Origin: Escallonia rubra
Taxonomy: Eukaryota; Streptophyta; Magnoliopsida; Escalloniales; Escalloniaceae
NCBI GenBank assembly: GCA_033065855.1
Contig: JAVXUO010001110.1
Coordinates: 682,001 to 746,000, forward strand
Length of the DNA stretch: 64,000 nt
Direction of reading: 5' to 3'
The notes beneath the pieces are model-generated. The model saw only the letters and a program-made list of their open reading frames with translations. It did not search any database and had not been told where the DNA came from. Both the position numbers and the translations under genes were made by a program. Of this stretch, positions 46,601-56,315 are shown one piece after another (within the stretch, counting starts at the first letter, position 1; every line of letters begins with the position of its first letter).

Positions 46601-47142
46601 ACAAATGACACTGGTAAAGCCGGAAAGATTTTCGACGAAAAATCTCCAATACTAAAGTCAGAAAGTGTTTGAGGAAGATCTAAGAGTATTCTTAAATTGT
46701 AGAACTTACCTCTTTCCTTCTTTGGACCTTCTTTATATAGAGCTTCCATTAATGAGTCGGCCATCTCTCCTTAATGGGGAGTTACTAGAGTTAATGGGAG
46801 GTTATCAGAATTTAGGGGCAGTTATTGCCCATAATGGGGAAATGGGATAGTGGGAGAATGGGTAAATACCACTTCCCACTTTACCAGGGATTATGGGGCA
46901 GTTTTAGTGCCTTCTGGTAGTGACACGTGCCACTCTCCCATAGGTGATAGTTTTTACCCATATCATTTACCCTCGTTCCGTATTCTTTTGGAGAAAGAAT
47001 ATGGAATCAGGATCATTGTCTTAGCATTGAATTTTGGGCCCTATTAAGGGGTTATATGCGTTAGGAAATCTTTAGCCATAGGTGATATTTTTTACTTAGT
47101 GGTAGAATAGAAGAGTCTTCCTTTGGCAAAAGGCTCTTCGAC
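43699..47142. other. Unresolved repeat-derived region
   Basis: No recognisable gene. It contains (CA)9 at 44437-44454 and an open frame of 129 codons at 44481-44870 (+) without any domain I recognise. LTR-like sequence follows at about 46700-47100. It is probably degraded LTR retroelement material; the boundaries could not be set. Confidence 0.4.
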
Positions 47143-47393
47143 TCAGCCTGGCCGAGTAGAGGCCTTAAGGGGCTCGTCTACTCGGCTTCTTTGGCCGAGT
47201 AGAGGCCTTGAGGGGCTTGTCTACTCGGCTTCTTTGGCAGAGTAGAGGCCTTGAGGGGTTCGACTACTTGGCTTCTTTGGTCGAGTAGAGGCACTGGTGG
47301 TCTAATGTGCTCGTCTATTCAGCCTGGCTGAGTAGAGGCCTTAAGAGGCTCGCCTACTCGGCCTCTTTGGCCAAGTAGAGGCCTTAAGGTGTA
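47143..47393 (+). repeat. Minisatellite, about five units of ~50 bases
   Basis: Units share GAGTAGAGGCCTTGAGGGGC and GTCTACTCGGCTTCTTTGGC with point differences. It runs up to TGTAACACCCCACAC at 47391, which resembles the start of a plant LTR. Spacing and unit similarity rule out CRISPR; it is a tandem array. Confidence 0.8.
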
Positions 47394-47639
47394 ACACCCC
47401 ACACTTTTTTGAGGTGTTAGAAATAATTTTGAGCGATAAATAATTATCGGTTGGTCCGAAAAATAGACGAGCAATAATTTTGGGCGATACTAGGATATTA
47501 GCAGAGTTTGAAAAGTTAAAATAAGCTTAAAATAATTTTGGAGTCAAAATGTGATTTTAGAAAGTTTTAAGGTCATTTTGTAAATATGAAAACTCTGGGG
47601 GCTATTTTGCATTTTTTCTTGTGTTTGAAACACAAACAA

Positions 47640-48490
47640 CAACAATTTATATTTCGTCCACATTAAATAACGAGTTCATTTCTTCCACGCTTGAAACAAA
47701 TTCATGTGTAAAGTTGGTTCTCCAAAATGCAAATGTTTCATCGATCCTGCTTGGAATTTTTCTCTTATAAAAGTCTTAAGCACCTTCTCACGCCCTTCTC
47801 GCATAGCCAAAGCCAATCCTAAATTGCTTCCCGAAAGTGCCAGACATATCGATGGTTTTGTTCATTTATTTCCTCCTCTACTTTCCATGCATTTCTCTCC
47901 CCCCACTTGTGCTTGTGGACTGCCTTACATGCCAGCGTTCTGTTCAATTTCCATAGCTGGTTCTACAGTTGATCATCTTTATGGGGTGGGAGGGGTTTTG
48001 TATAACAACGCCTAGGTCCCAATGGGAGCGTTTACTGAAGCCGTTGAGGCAGAGGATGAGACTTGAGCATTTGTTCTGGCTATTAGTTCAATTCTCACTT
48101 GGGTTGACTATTCTTCAGTGTTTTCATGCAATAGTTCTTCTTCCTCATTCTTTATTTATGTTGCAGATGGACTCCAATGATCACAGACAGCAGTTTGTTA
48201 TTCGCCAACCTTTTATGTAAAATACAATGGCACTGCAGGTCTTTGCACTCGCTGCACATCGGCCCAAGGGAAAATGGAAGTGTTGTCCTTATCGTCTGCA
48301 GGTCTGAGAATTGCTCTCCGTAAAATTACCACCAACAATAGCAATCTTGCAGTTTGCCCATATTAAATTAACTAAAGAGTTCATTTCTTTCACGCTTGAA
48401 ACAAATTCATAAGTTCGTTCTCCAATGTGCAAATGTTTCATTAATTCTGCTAGGGTTTTTTCAGTTAGAAAAGTCAGGTACTGCAATTTC
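47640..48490. repeat. Direct repeat pair of ~150 bases with minus-strand coding-like frame
   Basis: 47640-47795 and 48340-48490 are homologous (both contain ATTTC-TTCACGCTTGAAACA variants and GCAAATGTTTCAT). On the minus strand the second copy is open over 65 codons (48486-48289), with AELMKHLHIGERTYEFVSSV, after a TTGCAG acceptor-like site. The first copy breaks this frame. I do not recognise the protein. Confidence 0.45.
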
Positions 48491-48766
48491 TAGTAAAAGT
48501 TGCCAAATACATTCATATACGTATTACACACGATGTTGGGGGTTGTAAATGTAGTGCTGTTATTTAACTCCAATCTCGTGGGGTACGCAAGAAGAAGCTG
48601 ATGACAACACCTCACTTTATGAGTTCTTCAGACCCTAAACCCACCAAATCATAGGCTCAGAGTATAGTTGTAACTCAATTCCTGGCAATCATTTAATCTT
48701 TCAGATGTTTAAAAGAGAAAAATGGAGTTGCTGTTTAACATTAAAATGATACCAAAATACGATATA

Positions 48767-48885
48767 TATGCCTCAGTGAAATCCGTTTTAATCAATTGGA
48801 GTGCGGCTTCACAAGGTGGTTCTCCCTGTAAACAGGGTCCTCGCTCCACCGCACCTCATAGTTGGATTGGTTCATCACCGGCAAA
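48767..48885 (-). ncRNA. Candidate structured C/D-type snoRNA
   Basis: Minus strand: a terminal TGCC...GGCA stem encloses a perfect C box GTGATGA (48878-48872) and a D box CTGA (48776-48773). Between them are nested stems GTGCGG/CCGCAC, GGTGG/CCACC and the hairpin CCCTG-TTTA-CAGGG. At about 118 nt it is long for a simple guide, and I found no obvious rRNA complement. Supported by boxes and pairing only. Confidence 0.35.
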
Positions 48886-48974
48886 TACATTCAAAATACT
48901 AATTTTGAAAGAAGAAATTAAGACATCTGAATGAATGCCTTTTTCTGTGAAATGATCAGAAAAACAAAGATAAA

Positions 48975-49066
48975 TTAGGCTCAGATAATATAACAGCTCT
49001 ATCGATCACGAATTTTCTGAAGCAGAACTGGCATTAAAGCTGTAAAGATCAATCATCACTGCCAAA
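48975..49066 (-). ncRNA. C/D box snoRNA, U38-like (25S rRNA methylation guide)
   Basis: Minus strand: terminal stem TTTGGC...GCCTAA, C box GTGATGA (49059-49053), D box CTGA (48984-48981), about 92 nt. The internal stretch GCCAGTTCTGCTT is complementary to AAGCAGAACTGGC, a conserved sequence of large-subunit rRNA. It lies directly upstream of a CAGA element in the D' position. The fifth base from D' pairs with the A in AAGCA, as for U38-family snoRNAs, which guide 2'-O-methylation there. The C box is exact; D' is degenerate, which is common. rRNA and U38 sequences are from memory. Confidence 0.65.
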
Positions 49067-49637
49067 GTATTCAACCAAAATTAAATTAAAAAACAATATT
49101 TATAAATAATGTTGGCTCATATCAAGAAATTCAACCAATCCAGATTTTTGCCTCATCGATTACTCTCAGAAGCGCGGATAATTATCTAATCATTGCCAGC
49201 AGCTAATTCAGGTGGATGCAAATCACAAGAATATGGCGGATAATTTTAGAGGTAAAACAAAATTCAAGAGTTAAACCCCCACGTTTTGACAACGCCTGGA
49301 TGTAAATCTATGCCTCCATGACTAGACCTTCTTTCAGTAAAATTCGATCAGAAAAGAAGGCTAAAGGTGTGGTAAGGCAGATTCAAACAACAATTTAAAC
49401 ACACAAAAAAAATCGGGATTGTCAATTAGATGAGATCTAGCCGTTGTTTTGACACAGATCTGCCATAGGAAAGTAGGTACAGGGCGGAACTGCAACACTA
49501 ACGGCGGATTTTAGCACGAGCATTGGGGCTTTGGTTCTTCAAGGGTGTTGGATCAGACAAGCCCGGGGTGCTACGTGCAAGAGAATAACAGCTATGAATG
49601 AATGAAGTATAAAGGAGAATTGATCTTACAATGGAGA

Positions 49638-49750
49638 ATCGGCTGCTCGTTAAACCCTAACCCTAGCAGAGAGGCTGCGACTGTGAACAGGCAACAGAGA
49701 GTTGTTGGGTATATATAGAGAGAGAGGGCGGCTTCTGAAAACCCTAATTG
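49638..49750 (-). promoter_or_regulatory. TATA box and telo-boxes of the snoRNA transcription unit
   Basis: TATATATA lies at 49717-49710 on the minus strand. About 45-60 bases downstream is TAGGGTTAGGGTTT (49665-49652), and another TAGGGTTTT lies upstream near 49738-49746. Telo-boxes near the start site are typical of plant ribosomal-protein and snoRNA genes. A GTAAGATC donor-like site follows near 49628, so the snoRNAs may be intronic. No protein-coding exon of known family was found downstream. Confidence 0.55.
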
Positions 49751-49827
49751 AGCCTATTTTCTCGATTCGGCGAAGAGTGTTAGCACGTGGCGGCTGTAGC
49801 ACGCGTGAAAGGGATAAGTTTCATTAT

Positions 49828-50396
49828 GGGTGATTTGCATAGAGACCCCTCGTAATTTGGGCGAATTGCAAAATAACACCTCCAGTTTAATTTTTGGCAA
49901 ATAACTCTCTTGTAGTGCCCATCCAAAAAGAAGTAAAAATGTCCAATTAACACCTTATGAGTATGTGCTCCTCCATTATCACCATCCAGATACCCAAACA
50001 TTTGGTGAAAATAAACAATTTGCCCATGGATTATGTGATCCGATCGAACCAAATGTGGTGGTGGACGTGAGTGAGGGTAGGCAAGGAGTGGAGGTGGTGG
50101 TGGACGAGGCTGAGTTGGTGGTGAACATGAATGGTAGTGGTAGACATGGGCTGTATTGATGGTCAGCATGAAGAGTGGTGGATGAGTCGGTGGCAAAAGT
50201 GACAAGTTTTGTTGGACGGGGCTCGATTCGTGGTGGGTGTTAGTGGTGCTAATGGACAAAGCTGGGTAGTGATTTGAACATTAATTTTCTAATGATTGCA
50301 AACATTTGGGAGCACATGTGGTCATTTGTAAAAAATGAAACTAAAGGTTTTTTTTACAACCCTTCCAATTATGAGGGGTCTATCTGCAAACCATCC
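49828..50396. mobile_element. MITE with ~33-bp terminal inverted repeats
   Basis: The left end GGGTGATTTGCATAGAGACC is an imperfect reverse complement of the right end, which contains GAGGGGTCTATCTGCAAACC; the match extends over about 33 bases. The 0.57 kb interior is GGT-rich and non-coding, although it produces a 159-codon open frame on the minus strand. Possibly a non-autonomous Mutator-like element; the target duplication is not clear. Confidence 0.55.
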
Positions 50397-51485
50397 TTCT
50401 AGTAAACCCCTTAATGTTAAAGGTAATAATACTAGTCAACTCCAATAACTCATGAAGATGTGGCACATAAATTTGATGTTCGCTGACTTTGGAATTGTTA
50501 TATCGTGTTATTAGTATACTCCTAAGATTTTGTGCAGTGTTGCAACAAATGAGCAGTATATGAAAAGGGATCCTTAATTATGAACATTTAACCCGTTCAA
50601 ATGAATCCAATCGAACTGACCAACCCAATTGATCACAAGAAAAGCACAGTTTGGGTTTTGCTTTTCCGAACTGAATGTTTGATTTGTTGGTTCGATTTTT
50701 TTTTTAACTGTTTTAAATTGAACCAAACATGTATATGCAATTAAATATATTTGGATTTTAAATCTAATCCTAGTTATTATCGAGTTTTTAACCTAATAAT
50801 AATTTAACCATAACATCTATAAGTAAACTATATGCAATTTCAATAGGTAGGCTCTAAGAAATTTGTGGCCATGTATATTATGAAGATCTAATAGTAAATG
50901 GACAAGTCCATACAAGTTCAAAAATGACTATAGGCCCAAACCGGTTAATCCGTCCAAACTGTTGAAACGAATTGTTTAAGTATGGATTGAATTTTTTATT
51001 TCAAACCAGTGGTGGTCGGTTCGACTTCGTATTCAGCTTCCAAACCGAATCAATCGAACCTTGTTGATCCCTAAAAAGGTTGTTCTCTTTCACGGCTTGA
51101 AACTCCACCCATGTCGCCAAACTGCTACTTTGCAACCCCTACAATGCCACCACTATTAGCATGCAATTTTTCTTTTTCTTTTTTTCCTGTTAATTAACCA
51201 CCGTAAACATGCATTTTTTCTTTTTTTTCAGTTGATAATTAACCACTGTCAGCATGCATTAATCACCGCACCCTGTCCCGACACATTTGCCACCATCACG
51301 GTGAAGTTCGCTGCCATCGTCACAATGAAGTTGAAGGTGGTTATGGCAGCTCACATTTCTTTCATCCAAACTCTCACCGCCTTCTCATCTATTGCTCATC
51401 GTTATCTAATAGACTCACACTAATAAAAGCCAGTTCGGTCTATACAAATGGTGTTTATTGCTCATAATTACTATGAACATATTTT
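50397..51485. other. AT-rich spacer with hAT/MITE-like end
   Basis: No gene. Sequence ending at about 51075 (reverse complement TAGGGATCAACAAGGTTCG) resembles plant hAT-type termini; the matching other end is uncertain (about 50584). Confidence 0.35.
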
Positions 51486-51706
51486 GACTGCTACCCGAGT
51501 TTTAGAAATATTCTTTCAACCATGTATATATGACAATTAATAGTTACTAAATATTTTTAGTGACTTTTTTACTAACACTTTCAACGATAATTCTTAGTAG
51601 CAATTTTTTTTAGCGTCACTAAATAAAAGCTACTAAAAAATTTAGTAACCATTAATCGTTACTATATGAAAGGTAGGAGGAATGTCCCTTCAATCTGGGT
51701 AGCAGC
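51486..51706. mobile_element. MITE with long inverted arms, copy 2
   Basis: GACTGCTACCCGAGTTTTAG at the left pairs with CTGGGTAGCAGC at the right end. Internal arms contain GTAACCATTAATCGTTACTA and TTTAGTAGC-type sequence. Ends and interior match the element at 7331-7564, so both belong to one family. Confidence 0.6.
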
Positions 51707-52779
51707 TAAATTTTTCTTTTTCGAAAGCATCATAGGTGCCCTTTCCGTGGTTGCTAACTCATCATTCTACCTTACCTCACTTGTTATATAGAAGAACCCA
51801 AATCCCACCTTCTAGTTGGTATCACAAAACTTGGATTGATTTACTATATTTTGGTCAATTTGGCGAATATTTGCTATTGTGTACTCTATGGTGCGCCAAT
51901 TTTGGAAGCCGAGCGTACCCATATTCAAAGGCAGAGTTGAGCACAGTTCAATTGGTTGAATTTGAAAAATATATCCAAAAATTGAATCGACAGTTATCGA
52001 TTTGGGGAAAAAAAAAACTCAAACTATAGTTGAACGATTTGGTTTTAGCAGTTCAATTAACGAGGTGGGCGGATTGAGCCATTTGAGCTTGTACTCATTT
52101 TTAAACTTGTTTGGGGTTATCCTTAACTATTGCGCTTTTGTAATATGTGCATGATCACAAGTTGTTTGGAGCTTACTTATTGAAATTAGGGTATTGTGTA
52201 ATTGTATTTAGATGATTAAATCATAAGCAAAACTAGTAGCAAAAGTTGAGTGTTTTTTTTGTGTGGACAAAGCGACATCCGGTTTGGAAAAAGAACCCAA
52301 ACCGCATTGTTTTTTTAGAATCCATTCATGGTCAATCAGATTGCTCAGTTCGTTTTGACCGGTTAGATCAATTTGCACGGTTTAAATACTTATCCTCTAT
52401 TTAGAGCTAAATAAATACTCGAGGTTCTACGATAAAAATTATTACTGTATTATGATGGATTTTGGAAGTGTTTCATCAATGTTATTGACATCACGTCACA
52501 TAAAATAGAATAAGGTTCGATATGCTTTCCACTAGTACCATTTAATGAGGAGCAAAAACATTTTACATACAAAAAAGCTGAATCTAAGGTAAATATGTCC
52601 TCGGGTCATACAGACAACCTATTCTGCAGGAAGGACAGCAAAACTGCACCAAACTTGATTACTGCTGCATGTTTTTGCAGCATTGCCCATCTTTTAAAGG
52701 CAAGGGCTCACCATCTTAGATCTAATATCCAAGAGAAGCTTCCTTCTACCCCAAAAGAAAAGGCTGGTGACATGTTAAA
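51707..52779. other. Spacer, 3' flank of the plastid membrane protein gene
   Basis: AT-rich, no supported gene. The last 200 bases should contain the 3' UTR of the minus-strand gene ending at 52780. Confidence 0.5.
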
Positions 52780-55700
52780 TTAGACTATCATCCATGTTAA
52801 GTGCCTGTACCCAGCCCATTTAGCAGCAACACGGATACCAATGGCCAATGCAGCCCATAACAACGGAAGTGGAACTCTCCGACCCGTTGCAATAGCTTCA
52901 TCATCTTTCCCGTCCACCGGCTTTTTTGAGTGGCGAGTGATAGCCAAAGCCAGATAAGAGGCCATCACAACAACTCTAACCCATGGTTCTCCAATGCCAG
53001 CTAGCACAGCTGCAACAGGCAACGCAGATGAGACATAGTCCCTCTTCTTGACAAATCGAGCAAAGCCAAACAATCCTAATAGAAGCGTCCAGAAGAACAA
53101 CTCAGAGATGAAGCCTCTCACAGCAGCAAAACCAATTAGGCCAGCTACAGTAAGAAGATACGGTTGGCTGCTAACTGAGTCTGGAACAGTGGCTTCACCA
53201 ATAGCAAGTACGGCTGATGCAAGCATGATGATGGTCGTCAGCTCCGGAATAGGAGCATAGGCCACTATCCCTGAGTAGAAAGCTCGAACGGTGTAAACTG
53301 CAGTTTCAACACCGCTGATTAAAGAAGTGACTGGATCACCTATGAAATGGAAAATTAGGGCCAACGCAAGTTTCGAGAGGTATCCCAAGAAACGGGCAAT
53401 TGCCCCCACAGCTTTTTTCCAATTGAACAGTTCCCATAAGACCGCCCTCCAAGCATAGACAAGAAATACCAATGCTGAAATTTTTGACAGTAAAGAACAG
53501 GGAAGTCAGTGCTATAATTTTATTTCTAAATACGATCCAGAATCAGAGAAGTAAGGCGAAGTAGCACAATAATTGGCTTCACTAATTAAGCATAGAGAAG
53601 ATAACAAGAGAGAACATAATACAGGTACATGATTATGTTTCACATGTGCCTACAAGTGCTCCCACGAGGCATGCTCCTCAAAGATTCGGGAGCTTATTAT
53701 GATTGTGTATAATTTGAAGAGCCGACATAATATCCGGTTCTATAACAACCGTCCATTTTCTTGGGGAAGAAATGGATGCAGATACATACGGTACAAGGTG
53801 CAGTGATGCTCTCTCTTTTCCGTGGAGGTAGCTTTAAAAAATGCTCACTCTTCCAAGTAAAGAAAATTTTCTATGTAAAGGTGGTAACGATCTATAACAA
53901 CTGTCCATTTGCTTGGGGAAGAAATGGATGGTGATACATACGGTGCAAGGTGCAATAATGCTCTCTCTTTTAGGTGGAGGTAGTTTCAAATGATACTATC
54001 TCTTCAGCTAAATATAATTTTATATGTAAAGGTGGAAGAACCTTTGTCTGTCTCTTTCGTCATGAGAGAGAGACAATTGCAGTATCAGAGGATAGTAAAA
54101 CGTTTTTGCTAGCAACTGGATGGAACGTTTCCATTGGTGATGCAAGTTCAACCAGCAAACCAGAAAACTGAAACAACAATCATATTCCGTAGAGATTAAT
54201 GTACCAGCTTCCCCCCCTCCCCTCGCCTTCTCGTGGAAAAGCTGGTTCCCCGTTTTAAATCTCCCGGTCATAGGTCTGATATCTTTTATCAGAAAAAAAC
54301 TTTAGGATAAGAAAGAATTAAAAACAAAAAAACAATACAATCCACAGAATAGAAAACATGGAGAAACACTGTACGAAGAAAGCATCACTGTCTACTTGGT
54401 AACTATTGACAGACAGAAACTTCATTATCAACTTCAAAGTTGAGGGAGATAGAATGGAGGAAGAGGGAACACAGGCAAAGCATTTTCAAGACCACAGTTC
54501 CATAACCTGGAAATTCTGAAAGGTCTCAACGACGCTCATTTAGTCAGATCAACTAAATCCTAGTTGAGGTGGTTCAGAGAACGGGCAGAAGCCTAAAAGA
54601 AGCCTTTGGTTCCAATTACGCGAAATTACATTAGTAGTAAAGCAAAAGCTTACATGGAGCCCGTGCCGAATGCTTCAAGGAAAACAAGTAGAAGTTTTAA
54701 AGAAAAGCCTTCCATTCCAAATAAACATCCGACAAACAGCTGCTATAGTGCAAAAAGAAAGATGGACCCCAGGTTGGATGCTTCAAGATGAAAAGAAATG
54801 AAGAGTATGGTTGGGGTGATGATGCATGCTACCAAAGTTGCGAGTGTTGAGCCTTAACTGCAGCCAACATGGGTGACGATTCAAGTCAAATGCAGCTTCT
54901 GCTAATGAAGTTTTAGAATGTCTCTTGAGACTTCAGACTTCTCTTTTAAGAATCTTGCTAAATAGGTTCGTCAATATAGTATAAATGGAAGGATCCAGAA
55001 GGGTGCTTATGCCCACAACATGGATAGATTTCACCTAATTAATACAATAATAACAATTGGATAGGCAAACATCCAAGGATCGATAATGGGTTTCACTTCT
55101 TTTGAAGTAAAAGCTTTAGGAATGAGGCCGGGAAATAACATTGTCTTAAAAAAGAAAAGAAAATAATTAGGCATGGAAGCGGGCTCTCGACATTTCAAGG
55201 TTCTTAACATCCTTCTCGTTTGTTCCACTCCAGAAGCCCCAAAAAGGAGAAGAGGAGCAATCTCCAACTGGCTATACTTCTCTCCTCTTCTTACACAAGT
55301 AACAACAAAGCAATTGGTCACAGACCGATCAGCCTCGACCTTAAAAGAGTGAACAGCAGAATCCATATTTCCCTAGCCAGCCTCATATAAAACATACGTA
55401 AAATCAAGATATGGATCTGGAGGGGTGAGTTTCACTACCCATTATTGTCTACTCAAAATTTATCTTATGCCAGTCACAAGTTTTGTTTCTACAAAATGGA
55501 TACCTTCTCAATGTAAAGATTTTTGAGTATTCCATCCAAATCACGTAAACATAGCATTTAAAACTCACCATCAAACATGAGTATCTAATATTCCTAAGTA
55601 ACACGCTTTAAATAAATTGGTATGCATGCAAAAGCTAAACAAACCAAACATCTCCACGGCCAACGTACAGATATGTAGACAAAACTACAACACTCCACTC

Positions 55701-56315
55701 GTTCAATCTATCCCCGTTGACTTGTTACGAAGTCGTAGACTAGAATTCTAACTTCAAAACAACTTAATCGAACTCATATAAAAAACCAAAATCAAACAAC
55801 TACTTCTCGGCAAGTCAATCTAGCGGAAAGCAATAACAACGAATAACGTTTACATGCTTAATTTTCATTCTAGGAACTCGCAAAAAGTGAAAGGGACAAA
55901 AATTACGAATATTATGATCCAGCATACCTACGAAATAAGGCCATCTTACGGGGCGGTCAGGGGCTTCTTTAGTCAAGTACCTGAACCTATCAGGCATGGT
56001 GCTCTGCCCTCGAGCAGCTCGTTCAGCCTCATCCTCAACAGACATTTTACCTCCTCCATTCTCACCATTATCCGCTGCTTTTGCAGCAAAAAGCCCCAGA
56101 TTTCGGGCGAATGAGAACCCTAATTTCTGACCGGAGAAGTTATGTTTGTGGCCGAGGTGGAGTGGCTGTTGTGTTGTATTCGGAGCGGAGCGAGATAGAA
56201 TCGGGTTACGGGTCGTGTGGCTTAAACGGGTCAGGGAGGAGGGCCTAAAAGGAAGGCGAGGAGGGCGGACGGAAGGGGTTGGAGAGTACACGGCGGTGGA
56301 GATTGTCATCGACAT
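52780..56315 (-). CDS. Predicted plastid-targeted multi-pass membrane protein
   Basis: Two exons, 56315-55928 and 53474-52780 (donor G|GTATGC, acceptor AATTTCAG), 360 aa. Residues 1 to about 75 are rich in Ser, Thr, Arg and Pro and poor in acidic residues, a typical chloroplast transit peptide. A short acidic linker leads to MPDRFRYLTKEAPDRPVRWP (107-126). Exon 2 is very hydrophobic, with about five to six predicted membrane spans separated by small basic loops (GFARFVKKRDYVSSALPVAA and a charged loop with KKPVDGKDDE). No enzyme motif is visible. From memory it may be the EMB1923-type embryo-essential plastid protein, whose Arabidopsis locus is next to NDB1, but I cannot confirm this. The first ATG gives the transit peptide; a second ATG is two codons later. 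The 2.45 kb intron contains a tandem duplication. Confidence 0.75.
53739..54035. repeat. Tandem duplication in the membrane-protein gene intron
   Basis: Two units of about 149 bases share CTTGGGGAAGAAATGGATG, ATGCTCTCTCTTTT and TATGTAAAGGTGG. Non-coding. Confidence 0.7.

Noticed and set aside
47143-47393. CRISPR-like repeat array
   Set aside because: Units are contiguous tandem repeats without distinct spacers, in a plant genome.
49780-50259. 159-codon minus-strand open frame
   Set aside because: Lies across an inverted-repeat element; composition follows GGT-rich DNA and there is no recognisable domain.
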